From positions 1 to 43,965 of the forward strand of contig JBAWXE010000011.1 in assembly GCA_037144255.1 (NCBI GenBank): 43,965 bases of DNA, in the 5' to 3' direction. Numbering within the stretch: position 1 is the stretch's first letter; each line of letters begins with the position of its first letter. The notes under the pieces were generated by a model. It saw only the letters and a program-made list of their open reading frames with translations. It searched no databases and was not told where the DNA came from. The DNA comes from JBAWXE01 sp037144255. Its GTDB lineage: Bacteria > Bacteroidota > Bacteroidia > Chitinophagales > Chitinophagaceae. Made by a program: the position numbers and the translations under genes. This document shows, one piece after another, positions 1-7,207 of this stretch.

Positions 1-30
1 TAGTTACAGTCTATACCTGTATCAATTAAA

Positions 31-38
31 TAGATTTG
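31..38 (+). promoter_or_regulatory. Possible -7 box for the yceI-like gene
   Basis: TAGATTTG matches the Bacteroidota -7 consensus TAnnTTTG about 82 bases before the ATG at 121. No TTG lies at the ideal -33 distance, so only half of the promoter is supported. Confidence 0.3.
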
Positions 39-120
39 GTAAAATACATGTATGTACATACATTTGTATCGAAATAGTTGAATAAACAACTATCAACCAC
101 AAACATTAAAATATAAACAA

Positions 121-705
121 ATGAAAAAATTATTTCTTTTTGCCGTATTAGGCATGATGCAATTAAGTTTGAATGCACAAACAAAATGGGGAATTGATGC
201 TGCCCATACATCAGTAAAATTTACCATTGCTCACATGATGATCTCTGAAGTAGAGGGTTCTTTCAAAAAATTTGATGGTACCATTTCAGCTAGCAAACCT
301 GATTTTACCGATGCAGTTATCAATTTCACAGTTGATATAAATAGTATTAATACTGATAATGAAATGCGTGACAAACATCTGAAAAGTGAAGATTTCTTCA
401 ATGCTGAGAAATTTCCTTCAATGAAATTTGTAAGTACTTCTTTCAAAAAGATCAAGGACAAATCTTATAGCCTAGAAGGTAATTTGACTATCCGAGATGT
501 AACTAAAAAAGTAAAATTTGCTGTTACTTATGGTGGTACAGGAAAAGATCCTTATGGTAATATCAAAGCTGGTTTTAAAGCTAGTAGCAAGATCAGCCGT
601 AAAGCTTTTGGTCTATTGTGGAACAAAATGACTGAAGCGGGTGGTGCAATGGTAGGTGACGATGTAGCTATATTATTGAACATGGAGTTTGCACAACAAA
701 AATAG
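121..705 (+). CDS. YceI-family periplasmic lipid-binding-like protein
   Basis: A 194-residue secreted protein. Residues 1-20 are a signal peptide ending in NAQ. The mature part begins KWGIDAAHTSVKFTIAHMM, the usual opening of YceI lipocalin-like beta-barrels, and later shows the family patterns of a DMRDKHLKSEDFF-like stretch, FPSMKFVST and a GNLTIRDVTKKV strand. YceI proteins bind isoprenoid or other amphiphilic ligands in the periplasm, but the ligand here is unknown. The length is normal for the family. The gene stands alone, with a possible -7 box upstream and a strong terminator 36 bases after the stop. The family call is firm; the physiological role is not. Confidence 0.93.
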   Translation: MKKLFLFAVLGMMQLSLNAQTKWGIDAAHTSVKFTIAHMMISEVEGSFKKFDGTISASKPDFTDAVINFTVDINSINTDNEMRDKHLKSEDFFNAEKFPSMKFVSTSFKKIKDKSYSLEGNLTIRDVTKKVKFAVTYGGTGKDPYGNIKAGFKASSKISRKAFGLLWNKMTEAGGAMVGDDVAILLNMEFAQQK

Positions 706-740
706 TGAGTATAGGGACTGTAGAGCGTGAACTGAATATC

Positions 741-770
741 AAAAGGGTGTCTGACAACAGACACCCTTTT
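741..770 (+). terminator. Rho-independent terminator of the YceI gene
   Basis: A perfect 13-bp stem (AAAAGGGTGTCTG) with an ACAA loop is followed by a T-rich run. It lies 36 bases past the YceI stop. The A-rich left arm means it could also stop the convergent lipoprotein gene. Confidence 0.9.
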
Positions 771-794
771 TGTTTTTTCAGTATCTCATAATAG

Positions 795-1619
795 TTATTG
801 TCTTACAAAAACATATCTGTATTGCACATTAGGTACAGTACCTGTACCACCCAGCATAGGGCTACAGATAAGCGTATCCATTGCCTTATTAATATGCCCG
901 GGTATTGCATTGGTATAAGAAAGTGTGATATAAGGAGGTGTACTATCGCCCACATTCACACCGCTTTGCACTATCATACCACTTATCAGTGGCTTTAAAA
1001 TATTAGAATCCGGATTGGGCACATGCAATGTACCGGTATTATCCTTGATTGAATAAGCAAAGGTAAAATCGCGCTTTACATAGAATTGATAATACTGCTG
1101 ATATGGTGCCAGTTGCGACCAAACAGATGTATAGTTATTAGCATCAATAGCATCTACAGCAACCCACTGTGTAGCATTATTGTTTCCTTTCAGGAACATC
1201 AAACGATTAGCGTTATTAACTATCGTAATAGGTATTGAATCTGTACTCTGCACAGTAGTAAATGTATATGCAACATCAAAAATAGAATCTATCCAATTGT
1301 GATACATGTAATCGTTTGAATAACAATCGAAATAATATTTTCTATTAGTTGCTATCTTATCCGTTATAGTGCGCCGACCATTAGCAACAATGACAAATTT
1401 TGTAACAGCATTTGAATCTATTGCATATTCATGCTTGTTATTGTATATGGTCACATTCAGATCTTGATCCGAAGGATTTGAAAAGGTATAGGTACCATAG
1501 GTAACTGTAGGAGGTTTGGTAGTATCTACACCCGATGAAGATTTTCCACATCCTGTAGTCAATATTGTGAGACAGATCAGAGACACAGCTCCTATTGTAT
1601 TCATTACTTTTCTGGTCAT
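795..1619 (-). CDS. Putative lipoprotein, paralogue of the protein at 17302-18111
   Basis: A 274-residue predicted lipoprotein of unknown function. I chose the ATG at 1619 because a signal peptide with lipobox ILTTGC (Cys24) follows at once; the frame stays open further upstream without a better start. After a Ser/Thr/Pro-rich linker comes a beta-rich domain. It aligns by eye with the 269-aa lipoprotein at 17302-18111: YYFDCYSND versus YIDWYSADN, FAYSIKDNTG versus ATYSFKDNSG, and both end in a short hydrophobic strand closing with RQ. The pair defines a local family that I cannot name. The protein probably sits on the outer membrane. It is transcribed convergently with the YceI gene. Confidence 0.8.
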   Translation of the reverse strand: MTRKVMNTIGAVSLICLTILTTGCGKSSSGVDTTKPPTVTYGTYTFSNPSDQDLNVTIYNNKHEYAIDSNAVTKFVIVANGRRTITDKIATNRKYYFDCYSNDYMYHNWIDSIFDVAYTFTTVQSTDSIPITIVNNANRLMFLKGNNNATQWVAVDAIDANNYTSVWSQLAPYQQYYQFYVKRDFTFAYSIKDNTGTLHVPNPDSNILKPLISGMIVQSGVNVGDSTPPYITLSYTNAIPGHINKAMDTLICSPMLGGTGTVPNVQYRYVFVRQ

Positions 1620-1723
1620 TTGTGATTCTTGTATGTATAAAAGTAAGCAACTATGCAGATATACGAATATATAGACGCCTTTTTGACCCAAAAAGTAAGT
1701 ACCTGTAGATAAATAAACCTATT

Positions 1724-1954
1724 TCACTTATCCTTCCTCTGAGTGCCCAACCAAAATATGACTAAAAAGATGGCCAATAGTACCAGATAGTCTGCCAACA
1801 AAAAGGTAGAGAACAATACCAATGAGGCTTTGCTGAAAAAAGGTATCAGCCGCTGCGATGTATAACGATAATTGAACAATATGCTGATAGGTATATCTGC
1901 GGCAAGGCAAAAAACCAATAACTTTTTTGTAAAAAAAAGCCTGAAGCGCTCCAT
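1724..1954 (-). CDS. Small hypothetical membrane protein
   Basis: A 76-residue protein from the ATG at 1954 (an in-frame TTG lies two codons upstream). It is strongly hydrophobic, with about two membrane-spanning stretches around residues 10-27 and 45-68, and basic ends (RFRLFFTKK at the start, RKDK at the end). No family is recognised. It lies 46 bases downstream of the secreted-protein gene at 2001-2540 on the same strand and could share its transcript. It could be a spurious frame, but the charge and hydrophobicity pattern is protein-like. Confidence 0.5.
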   Translation of the reverse strand: MERFRLFFTKKLLVFCLAADIPISILFNYRYTSQRLIPFFSKASLVLFSTFLLADYLVLLAIFLVIFWLGTQRKDK

Positions 1955-2000
1955 GATCAAATAAATTGTAAAATGAAAACTACGACATAGTTATAAAATA

Positions 2001-2540
2001 TCATTGCTTTTTTTGAGTCATCTTAGATACAGGGGTTAAATGCTTTTTATACACAGACTTTACATTATTGTTGGTATTCATCAAGAAACTAAAGGTCTCT
2101 CTATTAGTACTAGACAAATACAAATTTTCAGCCTGTTCATTGATAATATATCTATTGTCTGTTGTATAGTATGTTTTAGTGCTATCATAATATTCAGAAT
2201 GAATATCGGCTACAAATAGTTCATTGTTTCGATAATACATATCTACTATTATCAATTCGCTATTAGGCTTATTCACATTTTTGTCATTATATCCATAGTG
2301 TACCAATTGTGTGAAATGTGCTTTCAATAACTCTGTACTATCATCATTAACTACAACAGAATAAGAAAAGCCCGGCCCATCAAATTTATTTTTCGAAGTA
2401 TTTACATTGTATGCTCGGCCTTTTTTGGCGACTTTTTCCATCTTTCGAATGACATTATTTACAATGTGATCATTTTCTTGAGCAAAAGATAAATTTTCTG
2501 AAAATAGCAAAATGGTAATAAAAAAAATTGAATAACGCAT
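2001..2540 (-). CDS. Hypothetical secreted protein
   Basis: A 179-residue protein with a clear signal peptide (residues 1-21, ending LSFAQ), so it is exported. The mature part is hydrophilic, Asn/Lys/Thr-rich and ends with a basic tail (SKMTQKKQ). No catalytic motif or known domain is apparent. An ATG with good N-terminal signal structure supports the start. It heads a possible two-gene unit with the small membrane protein downstream. The 158 bases upstream are very AT-rich and separate it from the divergent winged-helix gene. Confidence 0.7.
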   Translation of the reverse strand: MRYSIFFITILLFSENLSFAQENDHIVNNVIRKMEKVAKKGRAYNVNTSKNKFDGPGFSYSVVVNDDSTELLKAHFTQLVHYGYNDKNVNKPNSELIIVDMYYRNNELFVADIHSEYYDSTKTYYTTDNRYIINEQAENLYLSSTNRETFSFLMNTNNNVKSVYKKHLTPVSKMTQKKQ

Positions 2541-2698
2541 AACAAATTGAATTTAAATTACTTGTAATATTATTTTTACATATTATGTAGAAATATTAAT
2601 TACTGGAAATAATATTAATATTTTAAAATAAATAAATAATATAATTTTATTGAAAAATTACTCCTATAATTGCTTCATAAAGTATAAATACAACTATT

Positions 2699-3199
2699 TT
2701 GAAACCCCAAGATATTGTTATTTTACTCAAAATAATAGCTCTAGGAAATACTAAATGGCACAATAAAGATATAAGTGGCTCGCTTAATATCAGTGCACCC
2801 GAAGTATCCAAATCTTTAGATAGATGTGTTACAGCGGGACTTATCGATACAGATAAGAAAAAAGTAATCAGACAGGCATTATTTGAGTTCATCGAGTATG
2901 GAATTTGCTATGTGTTCCCTTTTCAGCCGGGTTGCATAATGAAAGGTATCCCTACGTCTATAGGACATCCTTTTATGAAGAGCATCTTCGATACAAGACA
3001 TGTATATGTTTGGCCATCTGAAGACAGCGATGTGCGTGGCTTCTCTATTGAACCCTTGTTCCCAAGTGTAACTAAGGCTGTAAAGAATGATGATGTACTG
3101 TATAAGCAACTGGCATTGGTAGATGTACTACGCTCAGGTAAACCTGAGGAGAAAAAAGTAGCTATACAGGAGCTGAGAAGGATCATAGCTCCATACTAA
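2699..3199 (+). CDS. Winged-helix (MarR-like) DNA-binding protein
   Basis: A 166-residue protein that must start at a non-ATG codon: TTG at 2699 is the best choice because an in-frame stop lies only 21 bases upstream. Residues 1-60 form a winged helix, with recognition helix around 30-46 (NISAPEVSKSLDRCVTAGLI). The remainder contains GIPTSIGHPF and a VYVWPSEDSDVRGFSIEPL stretch that I associate with a conserved family of solo or paired regulators. Such proteins sometimes accompany a toxin-like partner, and none is visible here. It is convergent with the phage-type repressor gene (16 bases between the stops). Target and ligand are unknown. Confidence 0.75.
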   Translation: MKPQDIVILLKIIALGNTKWHNKDISGSLNISAPEVSKSLDRCVTAGLIDTDKKKVIRQALFEFIEYGICYVFPFQPGCIMKGIPTSIGHPFMKSIFDTRHVYVWPSEDSDVRGFSIEPLFPSVTKAVKNDDVLYKQLALVDVLRSGKPEEKKVAIQELRRIIAPY

Positions 3200-3215
3200 A
3201 TTAGTTTGATGGCGA

Positions 3216-4034
3216 TCATTTTTCTCCCATCATCCTTTTTAGTTCCATCATGTCCATTTCCAGATCGCTTAGGCGATGGTATACTTCTGCCGGCTCGCTA
3301 AAATCTGCACTCAGCTTTAGTCTGCCATACCATATCTCCATTACATCCTCCGGATCTATCTCCACTACCGGGAACTCCAAACGATGTGCTATGGTATCTG
3401 ATTTCAGGTATATCTTACCTCTTTCCTTTATTCTATTCAGTACACGCTTTACGGCAACACCGCTTTTATGTACCACAATATGCACTCTATTGTCACGAAT
3501 CTTGTCAAGGCTTTCCACCCATTCACCTATTACCCTATCAGAGTGCAGGATATTGGGTGCCATAGACGGACCATCTACTTCGAACATACGAAAGGTAGAA
3601 TTATTGAGACCGGGCAAACGAAAGGTGGGCAAGGTCTCCATGAATTCGGGGTCTCCGTATCCCGATAAATAACCAGCCCTGGCTTTCACAGGCACATATA
3701 TAATATTGTCGTTCCCCTTTCTATCTACAGTTACTACTTGCGGCATACGGCTATTTGTATCGCTCCACGATGGTAATGCTATCGCCTGTTTGCCTTTGGC
3801 AGGAATTTTGACATTCTTATCTATTCCATTTTCCATATTATTTGACAATAATTGATCTACTGATATGTCAAAATAATTGGAAAATGTGATCAACGTTTCC
3901 AGATTGGGCTCACTTACACCTGCCTCATAATTGGCAATGGTAGTACGTCCAATATTGACCTCAGAGCTAAGCGCATCCTGCGTTTTACCCGATCTCTTGC
4001 GTAAGAGTTTGAGATTAGTGGCAAAATATATCAC
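3216..4034 (-). CDS. cI/LexA-like repressor: XRE HTH plus S24 self-cleavage domain
   Basis: A 272-residue regulator starting at GTG 4034, as no ATG is available in frame. Residues 5-62 are an XRE helix-turn-helix (LKLLRKRSGKTQDALSSEV, then TTIANYEAGVSEPN). Residues 110-235 look like a peptidase S24 domain: cleavage dipeptide A120-G121, nucleophile S157 in GPSMAP, and general base K196 in VAVKRV. The spacings resemble LexA (cleavage site to Ser 36, Ser to Lys 39). A charged helical tail follows. The protein should repress the divergent cassette at 4260 and release it after RecA-stimulated autocleavage. It is the immunity-type repressor of the island. Confidence 0.9.
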   Translation of the reverse strand: MIYFATNLKLLRKRSGKTQDALSSEVNIGRTTIANYEAGVSEPNLETLITFSNYFDISVDQLLSNNMENGIDKNVKIPAKGKQAIALPSWSDTNSRMPQVVTVDRKGNDNIIYVPVKARAGYLSGYGDPEFMETLPTFRLPGLNNSTFRMFEVDGPSMAPNILHSDRVIGEWVESLDKIRDNRVHIVVHKSGVAVKRVLNRIKERGKIYLKSDTIAHRLEFPVVEIDPEDVMEIWYGRLKLSADFSEPAEVYHRLSDLEMDMMELKRMMGEK

Positions 4035-4066
4035 GATAAAAATGTTTTAAAATTATTTCCATAAAA

Positions 4067-4201
4067 TTTGGAATTGACAAATAATTTGGAGTAAATTTGT
4101 ATCAGATTCCAATGTTCATGGATTCAAAAGTAGTAAATAATCTGATTCGTGCCAAATTATTTGTCTAAATACTTTATGAATTCCAAAAGATAAGGAATCT
4201 G
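4067..4201. promoter_or_regulatory. Operator-like divergent control region with nested inverted repeats
   Basis: The region lies between the repressor gene and the MuB-like gene. Exact inverted pairs are GACAAATAATTTGG (4076-4089) with CCAAATTATTTGTC (4152-4165), TTTGGAATT (4067-4075) with AATTCCAAA (4179-4187), and CAGATTCC (4103-4110) with GGAATCTG (4194-4201). Half-site-like ATTCCAA and GGATTCAAA also occur at 4107-4135. This layout fits a phage operator bound by the adjacent repressor. The promoters inside it are not resolved. Confidence 0.65.
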
Positions 4202-4259
4202 TCAATAAAAAAAGAAACTATGCCTAAGGCTATACCATGAAAAACAAAAACATACACAT

Positions 4260-5105
4260 ATGACAAAGGAACAACAACAACAAATACGCAATGCACTGAT
4301 GCGATACTTAGCCAGCTTCTCGGGTATACAAGCGGCTGCCCAACAACTGAATGGCGTAAGTACCACCACTATTACCAAAGTGGTACATAATAACATAGAA
4401 ACCATCAGCGAACAAATGTGGCGCAGAATCGCACGTCAGGTAGGTTTCTTTACTAGCACCGGTTCACAACCTGTAGATACCAGTGCACACCAGTTATTAC
4501 GCATACTACTGGGCGATGCTCAACGCAATGCTATGATATATGGTATTACTCTAGAATCAGGTATGGGTAAAACATTTACTGCTAAAAATTTTGCCACCGA
4601 TCATACTAACACTCACTATATCTCTTGTGCCGATCATTTCACACGAAAAACTTTACTCTGCGAAATATTACAGAGCATGGGTAAGGAAGCCTGTGGCACA
4701 CTCACTGATATGATGGACAATATCATTAAATGTATAGAAGAACAAGATGAACCACTACTGATACTGGATGAGGCTGACAGGCTGAATGAACCGGTACTGC
4801 AATTCTTCATTACTCTATATAACAAACTGGCAGGGCAATGTGGTATAGTAATAATGGCTACGGAACATCTGAAGAAACGTATAGAAACAGGTGTGCTGCT
4901 GAAGAAAAAAGGTTATAGCGAAATATATAGTCGTATTGGCAGACGCTTTGTAGAGATACGCAAACTGAATGGTAAAGACATAGAGCTGGTATGCCGTGCC
5001 AATGGTGTAACGGATGATATCACCATCTCTCGTATCTGTCACGAGAGCAAAGGCGACCTGCGATATGTAACACAATTACTGCACGACCATACTCGTGCAG
5101 CTTAA
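4260..5105 (+). CDS. MuB/TniB-like AAA ATPase (transposition target or DNA-binding ATPase)
   Basis: A 281-residue ATPase. Residues 10-65 form an N-terminal helix-turn-helix like that of phage MuB (IQAAAQQLNGVSTTTITKV). Walker A is ESGMGKT (99-105), Walker B LLILDEAD (166-173), a sensor-like MATEH lies at 199-203 and a candidate arginine finger in YSRIGRR (223-229). MuB proteins bind DNA in an ATP-dependent manner, choose transposition targets and stimulate the DDE transposase, but no transposase gene is adjacent. It is the first gene of the rightward cassette under the repressor. All motifs are intact, so it is probably functional. It could equally be an ExeA/TniB-like helper. Confidence 0.85.
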   Translation: MTKEQQQQIRNALMRYLASFSGIQAAAQQLNGVSTTTITKVVHNNIETISEQMWRRIARQVGFFTSTGSQPVDTSAHQLLRILLGDAQRNAMIYGITLESGMGKTFTAKNFATDHTNTHYISCADHFTRKTLLCEILQSMGKEACGTLTDMMDNIIKCIEEQDEPLLILDEADRLNEPVLQFFITLYNKLAGQCGIVIMATEHLKKRIETGVLLKKKGYSEIYSRIGRRFVEIRKLNGKDIELVCRANGVTDDITISRICHESKGDLRYVTQLLHDHTRAA

Positions 5106-5170
5106 TGGCCGGCCTCTATACACCCACTCGCTATTTACATTTTTAAAAAAAACCGTAAAAAAGAAAGGAC

Positions 5171-5596
5171 ATGAATTACACAGCACAACACATGAGTACT
5201 TCCATCAGTATGTTGCACAGCGCAACAGGGACGCAGGAGCACAGAGGCATTCCTATGAGACTACCTATTAGCCGCACTCAGCAGGTAATTAAAAAACCTA
5301 TGGATATGTTACGCATCATTGCCAATACATTACAAATGTCTGTAGAGAATTATATAGAGCGTAACCGTACACGCGAGGTAGTTGACCTGCGTTTCGTGTC
5401 TGCCAAACTGTTACGCCACTACTATCCCAATATCACTTACAAACAAATAGGTGCCCTATACGGTGGTCAGGATCATACTTCTATTATGAATGCCATAGGC
5501 AAAGCCAATGACTTGCTGTATGCCGGTGACAAAAGTTTCACACAAAAATATCACGCTGCACTCAACTCTATAGAACAATGGATAAACGAGCCATAA
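5171..5596 (+). CDS. Free-standing DnaA domain IV-like DNA-binding protein
   Basis: A 141-residue protein without an AAA module. Residues 63-115 resemble the C-terminal DNA-binding domain of the replication initiator DnaA: REVVDLRFVSAKLLRHYYP, a basic turn, then YKQIGALYGGQDHTSIMNAI, the counterpart of the DnaA signature GGRDHTTV. In DnaA this domain recognises 9-bp DnaA boxes. The first 45 residues are Ser/Gln/Met-rich and unstructured-looking. It lies 65 bases after the MuB-like gene and overlaps the next gene by 19 bases, indicating one transcript. It may direct the element to replication-origin-like DNA or regulate replication. Confidence 0.8.
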   Translation: MNYTAQHMSTSISMLHSATGTQEHRGIPMRLPISRTQQVIKKPMDMLRIIANTLQMSVENYIERNRTREVVDLRFVSAKLLRHYYPNITYKQIGALYGGQDHTSIMNAIGKANDLLYAGDKSFTQKYHAALNSIEQWINEP

Positions 5597-5913
5597 GGAT
5601 ACGCATAAGTTATGAACGGCTGGAAGCACTGCAACATATTTGTACAGACATGTTGGCATTATTCACTCCTGATAATGAACATGAACAATTGTTGTGCGAA
5701 CATTTACTAGAGCTGAAACAAAAAATACAAAAATTGTTGCAACGCTCCCAGTATCGTTATATGCTCTATCTTACCAATACAGAAGCCATGGCATTTCATC
5801 AGCTATGGCACGAACAAGATCTGAAACATGAACCCTATCATCACATCATTGTCAGCAGTGTAGTTGCTCATATAGAAATTTATGGTAAGAAAAACATTTT
5901 TATAAAACATTGA
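5578..5913 (+). CDS. Hypothetical cassette protein
   Basis: A 111-residue protein of unknown function. Its ATG lies 19 bases before the stop of the DnaA-IV-like gene, so the two are probably translationally coupled. The first half is helical and Leu-rich (residues 14-60, possible coiled coil around EQLLCEHLLELKQKIQKLL). The second half contains LTNTEAMAFHQLWHEQ and a His-rich patch. No signal peptide or membrane segment is present. Its position inside the Mu-like early cassette suggests a phage or mobile-element accessory role, which is inference only. Confidence 0.65.
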   Translation: MDKRAIRIRISYERLEALQHICTDMLALFTPDNEHEQLLCEHLLELKQKIQKLLQRSQYRYMLYLTNTEAMAFHQLWHEQDLKHEPYHHIIVSSVVAHIEIYGKKNIFIKH

Positions 5914-5936
5914 CATTGTTAGCCATATGTTAATCC

Positions 5937-6014
5937 GGAGCAATATTTTGAAATCATTACCTACTAATCAAATAAACTAATAATTTAGAACCCTACTATT
6001 GTAACTATTGCTCC
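5937..6014. repeat. Inverted repeat ending at a start codon
   Basis: GGAGCAATA (5937-5945) pairs exactly with TATTGCTCC (6006-6014), two bases before the ATG at 6017. About 60 AT-rich bases lie between the arms. In RNA it could hide the start; as DNA it could be a binding site. Confidence 0.45.
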
Positions 6015-6016
6015 AT

Positions 6017-6184
6017 ATGAATTCCGGTAATCTTCAAGAAAAAGCGATCACAGATGCCATGCTCACTGAGGTGATCGTACTTACAGACTGGTTAAATCAA
6101 TATAAAGAAGTAGCTCCTAATGAAGAAGTGCAAGAAAAAGAATCCAGGCTCAAAGCCATGATGGATAGTCTGGAACGTAACTGA
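6017..6184 (+). CDS. Small acidic hypothetical protein
   Basis: A 55-residue frame with codon use like its neighbours, ATG at 6017 and TGA at 6182-6184. The product is helical and acidic (EVAPNEEVQEKESRLKAMM) with no signal peptide. It fills the gap between two cassette genes on the same strand, which is the main reason to accept it. Its function is unknown; small proteins are common in phage early regions. Confidence 0.5.
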   Translation: MNSGNLQEKAITDAMLTEVIVLTDWLNQYKEVAPNEEVQEKESRLKAMMDSLERN

Positions 6185-6325
6185 AGGACACAGTAGTACC
6201 TGCTTTCTTACACATTATAGTATTCTCCTTATTTATTCTCTTTACTGTATTACTTTTTCCTAACATAATTGTTATACACCTATCTGTATATCTATTACTA
6301 TAGCTATACTAACATCCTATGCACT

Positions 6326-6850
6326 ATGACCAAACGAATATCCAACACCTTACTGCAAGGTATCTCCCAAACTGAATATGAAGAAGCGCTGAAAGCCTAT
6401 GCCACTGCAGATGCTCACGAATGCACCATACTGGCACGTATGGATGCTGAGATACTACGCATTCGCGAAAAGTATGCTACAGAACTCAGTTATTGCAACA
6501 CCAAAAAGAAGAACACATTTGATATCATTCAGACTTATTGCAGAGAGCAGAAAGAATTACTTTTCAGCAAACGACGCAGTTGCATTACACCATATGGTAC
6601 TGTCGGCTTCAGATTAGGTACACCCAAACTCAAACCACTGAGTGGTCACAACTGGGAGAGCATATTACAACAACTCAAAGAAAAATTGCCTGCCTATGTG
6701 CGTTGCACAGAAGAGCCCGCCAAGGATGTGCTACTTGCAGACAGGTATACAGAACTAGTAGCAGGAAATTTGTACGAACTAGGATTACAAATAGTACAGG
6801 ACGAAATCTTCTTCTTTGATCTGAAAAGACCCACGCCCGCCATCAGTTGA
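6326..6850 (+). CDS. Mu Gam-like host-nuclease inhibitor
   Basis: A 174-residue protein from ATG 6326. The frame is open upstream, but that part (Tyr-rich, low complexity) is not protein-like for the family. A long N-terminal coiled coil (about 15-75, EEALKAYATADAHECTILA onwards) is followed by the Gam core TPYGTVGFRLGTPKLKPL and a Trp-containing helix (WESILQQLKEKLP). Phage Mu Gam is a Ku-like dimer that binds DNA ends and blocks exonucleases. The length matches the family. It closes the rightward cassette and meets the convergent small gene with no gap (stop codons abut). Confidence 0.85.
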   Translation: MTKRISNTLLQGISQTEYEEALKAYATADAHECTILARMDAEILRIREKYATELSYCNTKKKNTFDIIQTYCREQKELLFSKRRSCITPYGTVGFRLGTPKLKPLSGHNWESILQQLKEKLPAYVRCTEEPAKDVLLADRYTELVAGNLYELGLQIVQDEIFFFDLKRPTPAIS

Positions 6851-7102
6851 TCATTTGAAAACAAAATCTACAGAGAAACTAAGAGTGATACCATCATCTT
6901 TAATAATGTAGCCCGACTCATACATACGCTCCAGTATCGTTTGCAATACCTCTTCATCTATACCGGGTAGTACATCCTTACTTATGGTCTTACGATCGGT
7001 AGTAAATGGTCCATTCTTTGTAAGCTTGAAGCTTATTTGATACTTATACCTTTGTTTCAAGTATCGTTTGATAGCCGCCACCATGCTCATATCATCTATC
7101 AT
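6851..7102 (-). CDS. Small hypothetical protein
   Basis: An 83-residue mixed alpha/beta protein without signal peptide. It begins MIDDMSMVAAIKRYLKQRY, with a second possible start at Met5, and continues with a region like a small wHTH (DEEVLQTILERMYESGYI, then a beta hairpin ending in SFSVDFVFK). The stop abuts the Gam stop head to head. I do not recognise a family. It may belong to the island or be the first host gene after it. A perfect terminator lies just upstream. Confidence 0.6.
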   Translation of the reverse strand: MIDDMSMVAAIKRYLKQRYKYQISFKLTKNGPFTTDRKTISKDVLPGIDEEVLQTILERMYESGYIIKDDGITLSFSVDFVFK

Positions 7103-7127
7103 ACAGCCATTGCTTATTGTTACAATA

Positions 7128-7157
7128 AAAAAGCGGCAATGTACATTGCCGCTTTTT
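7128..7157. terminator. Perfect palindromic bidirectional terminator
   Basis: AAAAAGCGGCAATGT is followed immediately by its exact reverse complement (15-bp arms), giving A- and T-runs on both sides. It lies 50 bases beyond the stop of the leftward beta-barrel gene at 7208, which it most likely terminates. Confidence 0.9.
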
Positions 7158-7207
7158 ACTAATAATATTTATGATACAGCTATCGCTGTAAGCTTGTTGT
7201 ATTGAAA

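Noticed and set aside
6538..6819. 93-aa frame within the Gam gene
   Set aside because: Out-of-frame shadow with Thr/Gln-rich low-complexity product. The Gam frame has clear family motifs.
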